A DNA stretch of 64,000 bases. It comes from Baylisascaris procyonis. Lineage: Eukaryota; Nematoda; Chromadorea; Rhabditida; Ascarididae. Positions 1-12,720 of this stretch are shown here, in pieces. Under the pieces are notes generated by a model that was not told the DNA's origin, ran no database searches, and saw nothing but the letters and a program-made list of their open reading frames with translations. Both the position numbers and the translations under genes were made by a program. Position 1 is the first letter of the stretch. Every line of letters starts with the position of its first letter. The DNA is taken from NCBI GenBank assembly GCA_037389465.1, contig JAZARR010000138.1, forward strand, positions 167,314 to 231,313, written 5' to 3'.

Positions 1-2660
1 GAATATAAGCACTGCAATAAAATGGTTAACTTACCGCAGAAACTGAGAGAGTGTAACGAAGAATTCCTTGCATAAGTAGCGCAATAAGATGTTACACCAA
101 GAACATACACGAAAACGTTCTAAGGAAGAAATCCTTGTATAAGTAGCGCGATAAGATGGTACACTTAGCGCAAAGACTGATAGATTATGACGAAGTAATA
201 CCTATATCAGTACCGTAATAAAATGGTCCTTGTGCTGGTATTTTAGTATTTCTTCGTTAGAACCTTTTAGTCTTTGCGCTAATTCTACCATTTTATTGCG
301 CTACTTACACCAGCATTTCTTCGTTAGAATCTTTTAGTCTTTGAGCTAAATCTACCATTTTATTGCGCTGCTTATGCCAGGATTTGTACGTTAGAATCTT
401 TTAGCCTTTGCGCTAATTGTACCATTTTATGGCGCTACTTGTACTAGGATTTCTTCATTACAACCTTTTAGTCTATGCGATAAGTTTACCATTTTCCTGC
501 GGCTCTGATGCTAATATTTCTTCGTTACAATCTTTTAGTGTATGTGCTAGGTTTACCATTTTGTTGCTATGGTTATACTAATATTTATTCGTTATAATCT
601 TTTGCTCTTTGCGCTAAGTTTATCATTTTTTGGGGGTACTTATACTAGTATTTCTTGTTAGAATCTTTTAGTCTATGAAGTTTGTCATTTTATGATGGTA
701 CTTATTCTAGTATTTCTTCGTTAGAATCTCTTAGTCTGTTAGGTTTCCCATTTTATTACGGTGTTTACAATAGTTTTTCTTGTTAGAATCTTTTAGTCTA
801 TGAGGTTTACCATTTCGTTACAGCACTTATACTAGCATTTCTTTGGTACAATCTTTTTTTATTTTATTAGGGTACTTAAGGTTATGTTTCTTCGTTAGAA
901 CCTTTTAGTCTTAGCACTAAATCTACCATTTTATTGCGCTAGTTATACTAGGATTTCTTCATTAGATCCTCTTAGTCTTTGCCCTAAACGTACGATTTTA
1001 TTGTGCTACTTATACTAGGATTTCTTTATTCCCACCTTTTAGCCTTTGCGCTAAATCTACCATTTTATTGAGCTACATATACCAGGATTTCTTCGTTAGA
1101 ATCTTTTAGTCTATGCGCTAAATTTACCTTTTTATTGCGGTATTTGTACCGTTGTTTCTTCGGCTGAACCTTTTACCCTCTGCGCTAAGTTTACCAGTTT
1201 ATTGCGGTATTTATACTAGTATTTCTTCCTTAGAATCTTTTAGTCTCCCGATTGGTTTACCATTTTATTGCGGTGCTTATACTAGTGTTTCTTCGTTAGC
1301 ATTTTTTGCACCGTAATAGAATATAAGCACTGCAATAAAATGATAAATTTAGTGCAAAGGCTAAAAGATTCTAACGAAGAAATCCTGGCATAAATAGCGC
1401 GATAAAATGGTACACTTAGCGCAAATTCTAAAAGGTTCTAACGAAGAAATCCTAGTACAAGCAGCGGATAAAATGGTCCACTTAGCGCAAAGGCTAAAAG
1501 TTTGTAACGAAGATATCCTAATAGAAGTAGCGCGATAAAATGGTACACTTAGCGCAAAGGCTAAAAGATTCTGGCGAAGAAATACTAATATCAGTACCGT
1601 AACAAAATGGTCCTTGTCCTGGTATTTTAGTATTTCTTCGTTAGAACCTTTTAGTCTTTGCACTAAATCTACCAACTTATTGCGCTGCTTATACTAGGAT
1701 TTCTTCGTTAGAACCTTTTATTCTTTGCGCTAATTCTACCATTCTATTGCGCTACTTATACCAGGATTTCCTTGTTAGAATCTTTTAGTCTATGCGCTAA
1801 GTATACCTTTTTATTCCGGTTTTTGTATGATTATTTCTTCGACTGAACCTTTTACCCTCTGCGCTAAGTTTACCAGTTTATTGCGGTATTTATACTAGTA
1901 TTTCTTCCTTAGAATCTTTTAGTCTCCCCGATTGGTTTACCATTTTATTGCGGTGCTTATACTAGTGTTTCTTCGTTAGCATTTTTTGCACCGTAATAGA
2001 ATATAAGCACTGCAATAAAATGATAAATTTAGCGCAAAGGCTAAAAGATTCTAACGAAGAAATCCTGGCATAAATAGCGCGATAAAATGGTACACTTAGC
2101 GCAAATTCTAAAAGGTTCTAACGAAGAAATCCTAGTACAAGCAGCGGATAAAATGGTCCACTTAGCGCAAAGGCTAAAAGTTTGTAACGAAGGTATTCCT
2201 AATAGAAGTAGCGCGATAAAATGGTACACTTAGCGCAAAGGCTAAAAGATTCTGGCGAAGAAATACTAATATCAGTACCGTAACAAAATGGTCCTTGTCC
2301 TGGTATTTTAGTATTTCTTCGTTAGAACCTTTTAGTCTTTGCACTAAGTCTACCAACTTATTGCGCTGCTTATACTAGGATTTCTTCGTTAGAACCTTTT
2401 ATTCTTTGCGCTGATTCTACCATTTTATTGCATTACTTATAATCGGATTTCTTGGTTAGAACCTTTTGGTCTATGCGATAAGTTTACCATTTTATTGCGG
2501 CTCAAATGCTAGTATTTCTTCGACAGAATCTTTTAGCCTCTGCGCTAGATTTACCATTTTATTCCGGTATTTATACTAGTATTTCTTCCTTAGAATCTTT
2601 TAGTCTCCGCGATAGGTTTATCATTTTATTGCGGTGCTTATACTAGTGTTTCTTCGTTAG
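1..2660. repeat. Degenerate ~67-bp satellite in alternating inverted blocks
   Basis: Tandem copies of a ~67-bp monomer are visible from core words such as ATTTCTTCGTTAGAA, CTTTTAGTCTTTGCGCTAA and ACCATTTTATTGCG; the ATTTCTTCG words near 248, 315, 382 and 449 are 67 bp apart. Monomers are strongly diverged. Orientation flips: about 1-232 reverse, 236-1310 forward, 1311-1615 reverse, 1616-1990 forward, 1991-2295 reverse, 2296-2660 forward. Short open frames here repeat at the protein level only because the DNA repeats, so no gene is called. The array begins before the window. Confidence 0.9.
1125..2440. repeat. ~680-bp direct duplication within the 67-bp satellite
   Basis: Two nearly identical tandem segments lie about 680 bp apart: the word CACCGTAATAGAATATAAGC occurs at about 1309 and again 680 bp later. 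Each segment contains a forward block, a reverse block and the start of the next forward block, so the inversion boundary itself was duplicated. Similarity runs from about 1125-1805 to about 1806-2440 with a few substitutions and single-base indels. Confidence 0.85.
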
Positions 2661-4620
2661 TATCTTTATTAGTCGGCATAATCTGCCTGAATGTAGGAGC
2701 ACGAGGTTAGAACTTCTTCCCACGAATGATTCTGCGCTATGGTATGACCTTATGAATGCAAATTCTTCTAGTCTTAGCGGTGAGGTAGATTCTCATAGGA
2801 GTGAATGTCACTTGCCGTTTTCATTCACTTTTCATTTCTTGTCTCGCGCATCGTTGTACGCGCTACTTTCGTATAGTCAGCTTGAACCATTTGGCATATC
2901 GCCGCAAATTGTGATTTTTTTATGACGTTGTCATGTGAAATGCATAATGCATTCGGACATTTTTTTTTCAAAATCTCATTCAGTAGAAAAATTTCGTTTT
3001 TTTTTTCAGTGCCATAAATTGCAATCAAATGGTACATAGCAATCATGATATGTTTTTGCAAAAATATTTCTCTCATTGAGGCCATTATAGCATACTTCTG
3101 GTACACATGCAAGAAAACTAGAACGCTTTATGATTAAGTGGCACCCACAGTCGCCGACTTTCATTGCTTATTCAGTTTGAATGGAAAATCGAATCATTTA
3201 TGATACAAAGCATTTCCTTCTATTTCATCCTAAATACACCGCTGCATGGAAAAAAAAGATTTAAAAAATATGCTTGCTTGAAAAAAGTCAATGTAAGCTA
3301 TATTTTGAATGCTGAGATGGGATCTTCATGTGATTGGTTGTAGCCTTTGTTGTTTATCGTCTCTGGTACAAACGTCTTTTCGAAAGTAATACTCTTATGA
3401 AGAATTATCTCTCGAATTTGGAAACGCTTTCTCAGACGAATATATATGAATATTATAAAGTGGTAAAAAGATGCATGCGTGCTTTCATGGCAGCCATAGA
3501 AACAAGCTTCACATGTGTGGGACGCCCTGCTTCCTATTTTGCTTCATTTGCACTCTAGCTTGATACACCATCGAAAAAGGTTTTACCGAAATGCATATTA
3601 TCAGAGCTAACTCCACATGCTTCTACACATTGCTTCTTTATTGCCCACACGCCTTTTCTTAGCTAACCTGTGTAGGCACATTTTTAGCGCATTTCCGTTT
3701 TCTTATCATCTATGCGCATAATGATCAAGCCATATCTTAAGCATATTTTATCGGGGTCGGTGTCTTGCCATAAGCGCCTATCGCTGCATTTACGCAAAAG
3801 GATACTGATTTTCGACATTCTTTTCCTGATGAAGTCTTCCTTAATTCAAAAAATTCCTCATCCTCTCTCTATCTGTGGAATGAGGATTTTCGATGCTATC
3901 CATAGATGCGAGTAAACGTCGCTTTAGGAAAGTTTGCTCAAACGTTGTTCTGCAGTGGTCTTAGCCAAAAGTGAAAAAATGAGGTGACGACCAGTTTTAT
4001 GTGCGATAGCTGCGAGCCGTAAACATGAGTTCATTGACATGACATTTCCATCGAATGCTTATCAGTCCTTTTGTGCTGTTTAGAAATTTTTTCCCATCGT
4101 TTATTCTAATGTTTTTTTCATCTATTTCTTGCAAGTTCTGTTTTTTCTCTGCAGAAATGTGTGGAATAGTTTTTTTTGTTTTTGTTTTTGCGCTTGTCAC
4201 TAGAAGAATAGTAGTTACAAGCCAAAGACATGAAATTTTCGGAAGAAAAGTAGGTACTCGAATCACTGTTTATTGGTATGATCTCGATATTTCATGATTT
4301 GTAATTTTAGTACCTCTACGTAGTTGTTCTTTTTAAAATTCAGTACGTTGTTCGATAGATGGTTTTGTCCTAGCTTTTGTTCTCTTGTATCCAGCTCTTT
4401 CTTAAATAGCTTGCACGAACTCAGATACTTCCATCATTTATCACTCCGTAATACCTTCTAGCGTTCAACATCACAGTAAGTGCAAAATTATAACATCCCA
4501 CTATGAAAACCTAGTAACTTTTTGCAGTCGAAAGTTAAAAACTGAATTCCCCCAAAGGATTGAAATTTCAGAGATCATACTGAGACGAAACTAATCCTTC
4601 TGTTCACGTTCTTTCTATGC
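2661..4620. other. No recognised gene
   Basis: AT-rich single-copy sequence following the satellite. Open frames are short, lack good flanking splice sites and resemble no family I know. Nothing further is supported here. Confidence 0.6.
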
Positions 4621-4623
4621 CAG

Positions 4624-4777
4624 AGTAAGATGGACATTCTCAGGGTTCATGAGTCAAAAAACCTTCCTTACCTGGATGTTTTTCCCGCGGAAGTCCGGCG
4701 TCGTCATGCGTAGCATGCATATGTGCCTGTACGGCAGTTTCAACTCGGACACCTCTGAAATGGATTCACTTCATGGG
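4624..4777 (+). CDS. Candidate internal exon, function unknown
   Basis: A 154-nt interval sits between an acceptor (TATGCCAG, ending 4623) and a strong donor (GGG then GTAAGC). The frame entering with one base left from a split codon is open throughout and includes residues such as MHMCLYGSFNSDTSEMDSLH near its end; it leaves in phase 0. A second frame is open for 28 codons and then hits TAG near 4710, so the long frame is preferred. No neighbouring exon with matching phase was found, and no family is recognised. Confidence 0.3.
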
Positions 4778-5590
4778 GTAAGCAACTCATCACATTAAGA
4801 TAGGAGTTATAAATCCCAAGAGGTGGTGAAAAGTGATATCTGGAAGATTTTTTTGCAATCGGTCTGATCGCAAAACGTGATAATTTATATGCCTGGTCGG
4901 CTCATTCACAGTATAACTCAGCAGTGAGTATTGAAATCCTATTTGTTACTTATGCTTGGTTATTTATCACGAGCATGCGAAACCCCGTCGACTTAATAGT
5001 GCAAAGACCCACATCTTATCAGCTTTCGTGGCACACCTCTAAACATCTGTGTGCTTGGTTTTAAGGCAAACTTAGTCACATTCCTTTTGTTGCGACATTA
5101 TGCATGCATCCAGTTGTATGAGACATTGGCTGTTACCAGCTGTTTTCCATAATCCCTTAAGTCTTATGATGAAGCTTTTTTCACTTTCATTCATCTTGTG
5201 AATGACGCATGAAAGAGGTCATTACTGATTGGCGTAGTTTTTGCAGCATCAAAATGCATTTTCTTTTACAAGTTTGGCGCCTTAGGCGTCAAGCTTCCAT
5301 ATGTAACCTCCATGTGCCCTACTTGGGCACATAAAGGGGATTCAATCGTTACACGCTTCAAATGATGCGAGGGATAACGCGCGCCCAAAAGACTGACTAC
5401 TAACGGATTGATCTACTATGGACTGATCTAGAATGATCTCACTTACTGCGTATATTGTCATTGAACGTTTGTATCCGATCATTCGCAGCGGACTTCTCTG
5501 TACATTTCTGCGTATCATTTGTTTAATTGCGAAAATCAAAATAATGTGGAGGGGAGGGAAGGGGGAACCTTTTCATTGTCGTATGGGTAG

Positions 5591-5626
5591 TATATAAAGG
5601 CAAGCGCATAGCTAGACCATTCAGTG
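5591..5626 (+). promoter_or_regulatory. TATA box plus initiator (candidate core promoter)
   Basis: TATATAAA at 5591-5598 is followed by TCAGTGTT starting at 5621. The distance from TATAAA to the A of TCAGT is 30 bp, the spacing of an RNA polymerase II core promoter. A purine-rich GGGAGGGAAGGGGG tract lies about 30 bp upstream. Downstream 5640-5900 is richer in GC than its surroundings and holds ATG-led frames with a GTGAGT donor near 5730, but no protein family is recognised. Confidence 0.4.
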
Positions 5627-6698
5627 TTCGGTCAGATTCGCCCAATGGTTGGTTGTGTGGTTCTCGCATATGGCATGCGCGTTGGTAGCGGTTGTGGGCA
5701 ATGTGATCGGCGGACGCGAGGAGGGATCGTGAGTGGGTGCAGGGGTGATTGGGGTCGCACCGTTATCAGTGCGAGCCCACTCACCCTTATACCCACCCTC
5801 GATCCGTCCGTCATCGTGGGAGCACTTCAGCTTCTACGCATCGTCGGCATCTCCTGTTTTTTTGTCGCTGTACTATGATTGTAGCTGTTGTGGACTGCCG
5901 TTTTGGGTACCGTCTTTTCTAATTGCTTGTTAGGAATTGTCGGTGGTACTCGTGTTATCTCTGCCCTTTGCTCCTCGTTTTGAAGATATGTACGTACTCA
6001 ATTTTGAGGGTTCCTTGAGAAATTTTGCTTCTTTTTCCCTCGTTTTGCTTTTATTATCTTAGCGTTTTCCATTCTAAATCCAAGAGTTTTTCACTGTCAA
6101 ACTCGTTTGAAATGTAAGCGTTACAAATCAACACCCTTCCCATTTGCGCCATTCGGAAAGATGCGCTGATGCTTTGCTACAACGATGATTTTTCTCAATC
6201 CATTGAAAAGTGAATTATTGGCCATGAATTTCATTCATTCATTTTTGCGTATTATTGCATCAGTAACTACGCTTTGAATATGGGCATGAGTTTTCTCGCA
6301 TCGAGGCGCGTTTTACGCATTAAACGCATGTTCACTTAACTCCTCTGACGGCAATTGATTGTTTCCGTGCGTTTCCTTGAATAATTTATCATCTGTTCGG
6401 CTGTTGCATCGTAATTTCAACGCCCCATAAAAGATCACTTGAGTAGTGCCACAGTTCTTGTGCTTCACTTCTATTCTGAAACGATCTTCGGAGTTCAATC
6501 GTAGCACGAGTGATAACGGTATGAATATGGCCCATACCTACCCTTCCACGTCTCTAATATATGAACGAGTAGCTGATATAATAGGAGATCATTTTAGTGA
6601 ATATTTTTAGCGAATTTATTTCTAGACGGCAACGTCGTTAGTGCTTGAATATAAGAATGGGAATCATTTATTCGATTCATTTAATTTGATGCTATCAA
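5627..6698. other. Possible 5' exon region, otherwise unannotated
   Basis: About 5627-5730 could be a first exon ending at a GTGAGT donor (GGATC then GTGAGT); frames starting at ATG 5624-5680 are too short to judge. The remainder to 6698 is AT-rich with no supported feature. Confidence 0.25.
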
Positions 6699-7116
6699 TA
6701 GACCTTCGTAGTTACTGTCACTTAATGTTGAGGCAACCTCGTTGGCTCAAATAAGTTTGCAATTTCTGCTTGCAATAACTTTATTAGCAAAAGACGACGG
6801 CGCTAAATTTTTAACTTTTGCTCAGACACCTTCCCGATGTTAACGAGAGTTGCCTCGATTTTCAGGGCTATAAAATTAGTGCTGCCAATTCACATAAACG
6901 ATCATTTTATCTAGGTGGGTCACCCTTTCTATAAAACCTCTGTTTCCAAATTGATCATCTATGGATGCTCACCGCAAAAGTTATAAACACTTATCAAAGT
7001 CAAGTTTCCACGGCTGATTTTTGCTTCGAATGTGCGTTACTACACTGGTTATCAGCAGGTTTGCTGAGTAGACCTTCGTAGTTACTGTCACTTAATGTTG
7101 AGGCAACCTCGTTGGC
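6699..7116. repeat. 48-bp direct repeat, copies 370 bp apart
   Basis: A 48-bp stretch beginning TAGACCTTCGTAGTTACTGT and ending CAACCTCGTTGGC occurs at 6699-6746 and again, identical by eye, at 7069-7116. The 320 bp between hold no recognisable gene or terminal inverted repeats. It may mark a tandem duplication whose interior has diverged, or a deleted repeat. Confidence 0.85.
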
Positions 7117-7407
7117 AACCAACACGTCTCGGAGCGCTTTTTATTTTCGTCTATATAATAAACTGTGCGTTTTATGTCATTATTTATTCTCATAGATTTT
7201 GCGTTTTTCAACGATTATTCTTTGACGAAATTTGGTTGCGCTTTTTCGCAGCATTAATTCTGATGCATATTATAGTTCTTTCAGTTGTTTATTTTTCATC
7301 GTATAAAGAGTTGTTGTGAAAGAATATTACTATATTAACGTCTCGTAAATGTAATATGAGATATAAAAGTAAGTGTAAAACATCGGTATATCGTAAATGT
7401 AAAACCC

Positions 7408-7985
7408 GAATGTTACGGAGTGCTGCGTTTTTATAGGTATATTTCTGCTTCCAAATAAATTTTCCTGTTGCATCCGTCTGGTTGAACTACTCAGTAAGAA
7501 CTTTGAGAATTGAATACAATATTCGTTGCAAACGTCGTGAAAATGTTATATGTTGTTCAAGTGTTATTTATAACATCGAATTGCAGATCCTACTGCTCGC
7601 TTAACCGCATATGTGGTGGACGCGTGGTTCAACTCCTACAGTGTTACGTCAACTCAATTACCGTGACAGTGGTGACTATTGCCACCCTCCAGAAGGCGGC
7701 CGGATGTTTGATGTCGTCCGAAGAAAACCGATAAGCATCTCTTCGATCAGGCTAGTTGATTTATTTCAATAATAGAGGGAACTTACATTGCAGACGTGAT
7801 TGCTTTCTGGATCGGAATTGCCTGAAATTATTAATGCAACAATCATTTCCGTTAATTTTCCCGGCAATTAGTGGCGAGGGGAGGAATGATGCGGCGCTGT
7901 GCATGAGATTTCTAAATATCCAAAAGTTCAGCTTATCTTTATGTGCTTCAAATTTATGGGTATTTTTCATGAGACGGTAATCCAA
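7408..7985 (+). repeat. Diverged dispersed copy of the repeat in the duplicated units
   Basis: This stretch aligns with 34517-34985 and its copies near 43.7, 50.6 and 58.1 kb. It includes the words TACAATATTCGTTGCAAACG and GTTGTTCAAGTGTTATTTAT, and an exon-like block 7587-7734 opening after TTGCAG. The block encodes ICGGRVVQLLQC and ends at TAA after SSEENR, whereas the other copies run on. Similarity falls off upstream of about 7500. It is a fossil of the same element or gene fragment. Confidence 0.75.
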
Positions 7986-9430
7986 GGATGGGGGGGGGGG
8001 GTAAGAGGGAAGAAAAGAGGGTGGAAACAGTTAAGTGATCATCAAGGTTAAGTGTTTCGCTCGGAAAATATGCAGGGGAAATTTAAAGAAGTCTGAATTA
8101 AGTTGCCTTGGAAGATATATTTCAAACGAATTACGAGTCAAAAAATAAGTAAGAAGTTTTCTTTTATGTGTGTTTTTCTTTGCATAAATCAAACCGTAGG
8201 CGTTATATCTTTTTATCTTTATGCGTGTTTCAATTCCAAATTTGTGATTCAAAGATTTATGGCTACTTAAAGCGTCTTTCTAAAGTTCAGTGTTTTAGCA
8301 TCTGTTTGCTTTTAGACAACTTTTAGACAATTTTTGGTCTATTTATCAATGAGACAGAATCGGTTAGCTTGGAAATAAGATATTATTTCCATACCAAACT
8401 TTTTTCTATTGAAAATATTTGTATACCTCTAATATATTTAATAGTCATAGATCAGCAGTAGTATATGGTAGTCAATTAGTACAGTCGGTTGTGCAAACAC
8501 ATCATCGAAGAATGTGAGTGGCTGCATAGTTAGGTGTCAATAATTCGCAGAGGCCGTAACAAATCATAACGATGTTTGAGAGTGTAGATAATATCTATTG
8601 GATGTCATTGCCGCCATTTGTGTGATCGACGCGTTGAAAGATGACGCGAATATATAATTGCAAACTAAAATAAGATCAAAAAACGTAATAAAGGCAACAT
8701 ATTGATAGATTTTTTGCTGCAGGCGAAAATTGATATGCGTAGCAGTGCTATAAATTGCTGCATGCAATGATTCTTGCCACTCTTGTCGTATACACTGCTG
8801 GCGTGATTCTTTCTTGCGTATATCGAAGAGCGATGGGTTGTTGCTTCGTGGCCTTTTTCTTTTTATACGTTCACCCATTTGTTAATTGTTGGGTGTCATT
8901 TTGCTACCAAATATTTGGTATCGCAGAGGAGCGTCGATACCCATCAGGGCTTATCTTCGAGAGGATTAGAAACCTTTGTGTGTGACCAGAGCACTGCACT
9001 CTGTCCCACGTTCCCCCAGACGCATCCCATGTCAGAGCAGCGCAGTGGCAGCAATTGTGGCTTTTCCGGCTTCGCGAGGCCACGTGGCATTTGTCGCCAC
9101 CTAAAAAGGCATTCCCTCTGACGGTTGTGTTTTATCATCAATTCGTTGCCGATGCCTAGACTTATAAAGATGAAAGGTGGGGTCTACGCTACACCATTTG
9201 AAGGTTGGCACTTCACCTTGCAGGGATGTGTTGTTGTGCCATTGCTTGATTTAAGGTTTATTGATGATATGCTTTCAAGATCTTTTGACCATAGTTGAAA
9301 TTATTTCATTCGAGTAACCTGTAAGGTTGCCATATCATCGGACTATGTGGTGATATTGAGTTGGTTTTGAGTTTGGATGACTGAGTTGTTTAATTGAGTG
9401 AGTGATGTGAATGATTTGTAGGTGGTGACC
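7986..9430. other. Mostly unannotated; GC-richer islet at 9000-9190
   Basis: No supported gene. A 12-G run lies near 7990 and a perfect 16-bp palindrome at 8905-8920. About 9000-9130 is richer in GC and open in more than one frame but matches nothing known. TTATAAAG at about 9161 could be a TATA box for the chitin-binding exon downstream, but no initiator is obvious. Confidence 0.4.
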
Positions 9431-9450
9431 AGGATTGCAGTCGATAACGA

Positions 9451-9676
9451 GACGGGCAATATTCGATTGGTTGTACCGCAGAGTACATTTTATGTGCGAA
9501 CGGTGTGAAGGCAGCGCATGCATATTCTGTGTGTCTTCGTTTCGACAATGTGGGACGCGAATGTGTATGGCCAGATCAGTGCGCGACCGGTGAGCGGCCG
9601 ATTCGTGCTCAGCCTACGTTTGGAGGAAGTACCATCAGAGTACCAACAAAAGCACCGGAGCTCTCCACTTTCCAAG
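9451..9676 (+). CDS. Exon encoding a chitin-binding type-2 (peritrophin-A, CBM14) domain
   Basis: The frame reads DGQYSIGC, then AEYILC, ANG, a Cys after AYSV, FDNVGREC and VWPDQC. This is the CBM14 pattern: Cys, aromatic-rich stretch, Cys, Cys, then FDxxxxxC followed by WPxxC. The DGxYxxGC opening resembles nematode eggshell and cuticle chitin-binding proteins. A Pro/Thr-rich linker (RVPTKAPELSTFQ) follows and the exon ends at a GTAATGG donor in phase 1. Such domains bind chitin outside the cell. Oddly, the frame has a TAA at 9445-9447, two codons before DGQYS, and the better acceptor (TTGCAG, ending 9440) would retain it. Either a weak acceptor at 9450-9451 is used or the exon is dead. The interval between the fourth and fifth Cys (9 residues) is slightly short for the family. 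No sister exon was found. Confidence 0.6.
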
Positions 9677-11040
9677 GTAATGGTCGCCGAACCCACTGCT
9701 TTCTCTTGTCTACCTCCCAATTTTTCCAAGAAAGGGAGCTGAGGTTTTTTTTGTCAGTTCTATCGCCACAAGAGGGATAATGATATATGCAGAAAGGTGG
9801 ACTGGGATATCGGGTTTGTTTGTATTTTTTAATATGGTGGCACGGTAGAATCGACTGAGTTGCTGAAGTAGTTGACTGCACAGATTCCATACCAACCAAG
9901 TTCGACCTCAACATTCCATGACAGTATATGCCAGTGAAGATCAGTGACACAAGTGAAGCGGAAGAAGGGGGAAGCGTACGCTTATTTTAGTGCATGAAAA
10001 CCTTATTTTAGAGCACAAAAACCTTCTTTTGGTGCGTGAAAACCTTATTTTGGTGCACAGAACCTTATTTTAGTGCATAAAAACCTTATTTTAGTGCATG
10101 AAAACGTTATTTTAGTGCATGAAAACCTTACTTTTGTGCATAAAAACCTTACTTTAGTTCATGAAAACCTATTTTTAGTGCATGAAAACGTTATTTTAGT
10201 GCACAAAAACCATATTTTAGTGCATAAAAACCTTATTTTAGTGCATGAAGATGTTATTTTAGTGCATGAAAACATTATTCTAGTGCATAAAAACCTTGTT
10301 TTAGTGCATAAAAACTTTATTTTATTGCATAAAAACCTTACTTTGGTGCATGAAAACCTTATTTCAGTGCATAAAAACCCTATCTTAGTGCATGAAAACG
10401 TTATTTTAGTGCATGAAAACGTTATTTTAGTGCACAAAAACCTTATTTTAGTGCATGAAAATGTTATTTTAGTGCATGAAAACCTTATTTTAGTGCATAA
10501 AAACTTTATTTTAGTGCACAAAAACCTTACTTTGGTGCATGAAAACCTTATTTTAGGCATGAAAACCTTATTTTAGTGCATGAAAACGTTATTTTAGTGC
10601 ATGAAAACTTTGTTTTAGTGCACAAGAACGTTATTTTAGTGCATAAAAACCTTGCTTTACTGCATAAAAACTTTATTTTAGTGCATAAAATCCTTACTTT
10701 GGTGCATGAAAACCTTATTTTAGGCATGAAAACCTTATTTTAGTGCATAAAAACCTTATTTTAGTGCATAAAAACTTTATTTTAGTGCACAAAAACCTTA
10801 CTTTGGTGCATGAAAACCTTATTTTAGGCTTGAAAACCTTATTTTAGTGCATAAAAACCTTATTTTAGTGCACAAAAACCTTACTTTGGTGCATGAAAAC
10901 CTTATTTTAGGCTTGAAAACCTTATTTTAGTGCATAAAAACCTTATTTTAGTGCACAAAAACCTTACTTTAGTTCATCAAAACCTTATTTTGGTGCATGA
11001 AAACATTATTTTAGTGCATAAAAACCTTATTTTAGTGCAT

Positions 11041-12384
11041 AAAAACTTTATTTTAGTGTATGAAAACGTTATTTTAGTGCATAAAAACCCTATCTTAGTG
11101 CATGAAAACGTTATTTTAGTGCATGAAAACCTTATTTTAGTGCACAAAAACCTTATTTTAGTGCATAAAAACTTTATTTTAGTGTATGAAAACGTTATTT
11201 TAGTGCATGAAAACCTTATTTTAGTGCACAAAAACCTTACCTTAGTTCATGAAAACCTTATTTTGGTGCATGAAAACATTATTTTAGTGCATAAAAACGT
11301 TATTCTGGTGCATAAAAACCTTCTTTTAGTGCATAAAAACCTTATTCTAGTGCATAAAAACCTTACTTTTGTGCATAAAAACCTTACTTTAGTTCATGAA
11401 AACCTACTTTTAGTGAATGAAAACGTTATTTTAGTGCACAAAAACCATATTTTAGTGCGTAAAAACCTTATTTTAGTGCACGAAAATGTTATTTTAGTGC
11501 ATGAAAACCTTATTTTAGTGCATAAAAACTTTATTTTAGTGCATAAAAACCTTGCTTTAGTGCATAAGAACCTTATTTTAGTGCATAAAAACCTTATTTT
11601 AGTGCATGAAAACGTTATTTTAGTGCATGAAAACCTTATTTTTGTGCATAAAAACCTTCCTTTAGTTCATGAAAACCTATTTTTAGTGCATGAAAACGTT
11701 ATTTTAGTGCATAAAAACTTTATTTTAGTGTATGAAAACGTTATTTTAGTGCATAAAAACCCTATCTTAGTGCATGAAAACGTTATTTTAGTGCATGAAA
11801 ACCTTATTTTAGTGCACAAAAACCTTATTTTAGTGCATAAAAACTTTATTTTAGTGTATGAAAACGTTATTTTAGTGCATGAAAACCTTATTTTAGTGCA
11901 CAAAAACCTTACCTTAGTTCATGAAAACCTTATTTTGGTGCATGAAAACATTATTTTAGTGCATAAAAACGTTATTCTGGTGCATAAAAACCTTCTTTTA
12001 GTGCATAAAAACCTTATTCTAGTGCATAAAAACCTTATTTTTGTGCATAAAAACCTTACTTTAGTTCATGAAAACCTACTTTTAGTGAATGAAAACGTTA
12101 TTTTAGTGCACAAAAACCATATTTTAGTGCGTAAAAACCTTATTTTAGTGCACGAAAATGTTATTTTAGTGCATGAAAACCTTATTTTAGTGCATAAAAA
12201 CTTTATTTTAGTGCATAAAAACCTTGCTTTAGTGCATAAAAACCTTATTTTAGTGCATAAAAACCTTATTTTAGTGCATGAAAACGTTATTTTAGTGCAT
12301 GAAAACCTTATTTTTGTGCATAAAAACCTTCCTTTAGTTCATGAAAACCTATTTTTAGTGCATGAAAACGTTATTTTAGTGCAC
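11041..12384. repeat. 672-bp higher-order repeat (32 monomers), two copies
   Basis: A rare variant series including TTTAGTGTATG monomers and a CCCTATCTTAG monomer occurs at 11041 and again at 11713, exactly 672 bp or 32 x 21 bp later. The order of variant monomers matches through both copies with few differences. This shows recent block duplication inside the array. Confidence 0.8.
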
Positions 12385-12720
12385 AAAAACCATATTTTAG
12401 TGCATGAAAACCTTATTTTAGTGCATAAAAACCCTATCTTAGTGCATGAAAACGTTATTTTAGTGCATGAAAATCTTATTTTAGTGCACAAAAACCTTAT
12501 TTTAGTGCATAAAAACTTTATTTTGGTGCATGAAAACATTATTTTAGTGCATAAAAACGTTATTTTAGTGCATGAAAACTTTGTTTTAGTGCACAAGAAC
12601 GTTATTTTAGTGCATAAAAACTTTATTTTAGTGCATAAAATCCTTACTTTGGTGCATGAAAATCTTATTTTAGGCATGAAAACCTTATTTTAGTGCATGA
12701 ATACCTTATTTTAGTGCACG

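Noticed and set aside
1361..1675. Minus-strand frame repeated at 2174-2356 as a duplicated gene
   Set aside because: It is a translation of the 67-bp satellite; the repetition comes from the 680-bp DNA duplication.
5312..5332. ATGTGCCC-TACTT-GGGCACAT stem-loop as a regulatory element
   Set aside because: An 8-bp stem with no context; expected by chance or of minor importance.
7987..8000. Poly-G runs here and at about 25100 as quadruplex regulatory sites
   Set aside because: Single homopolymer runs without the four-tract arrangement; probably slippage tracts.
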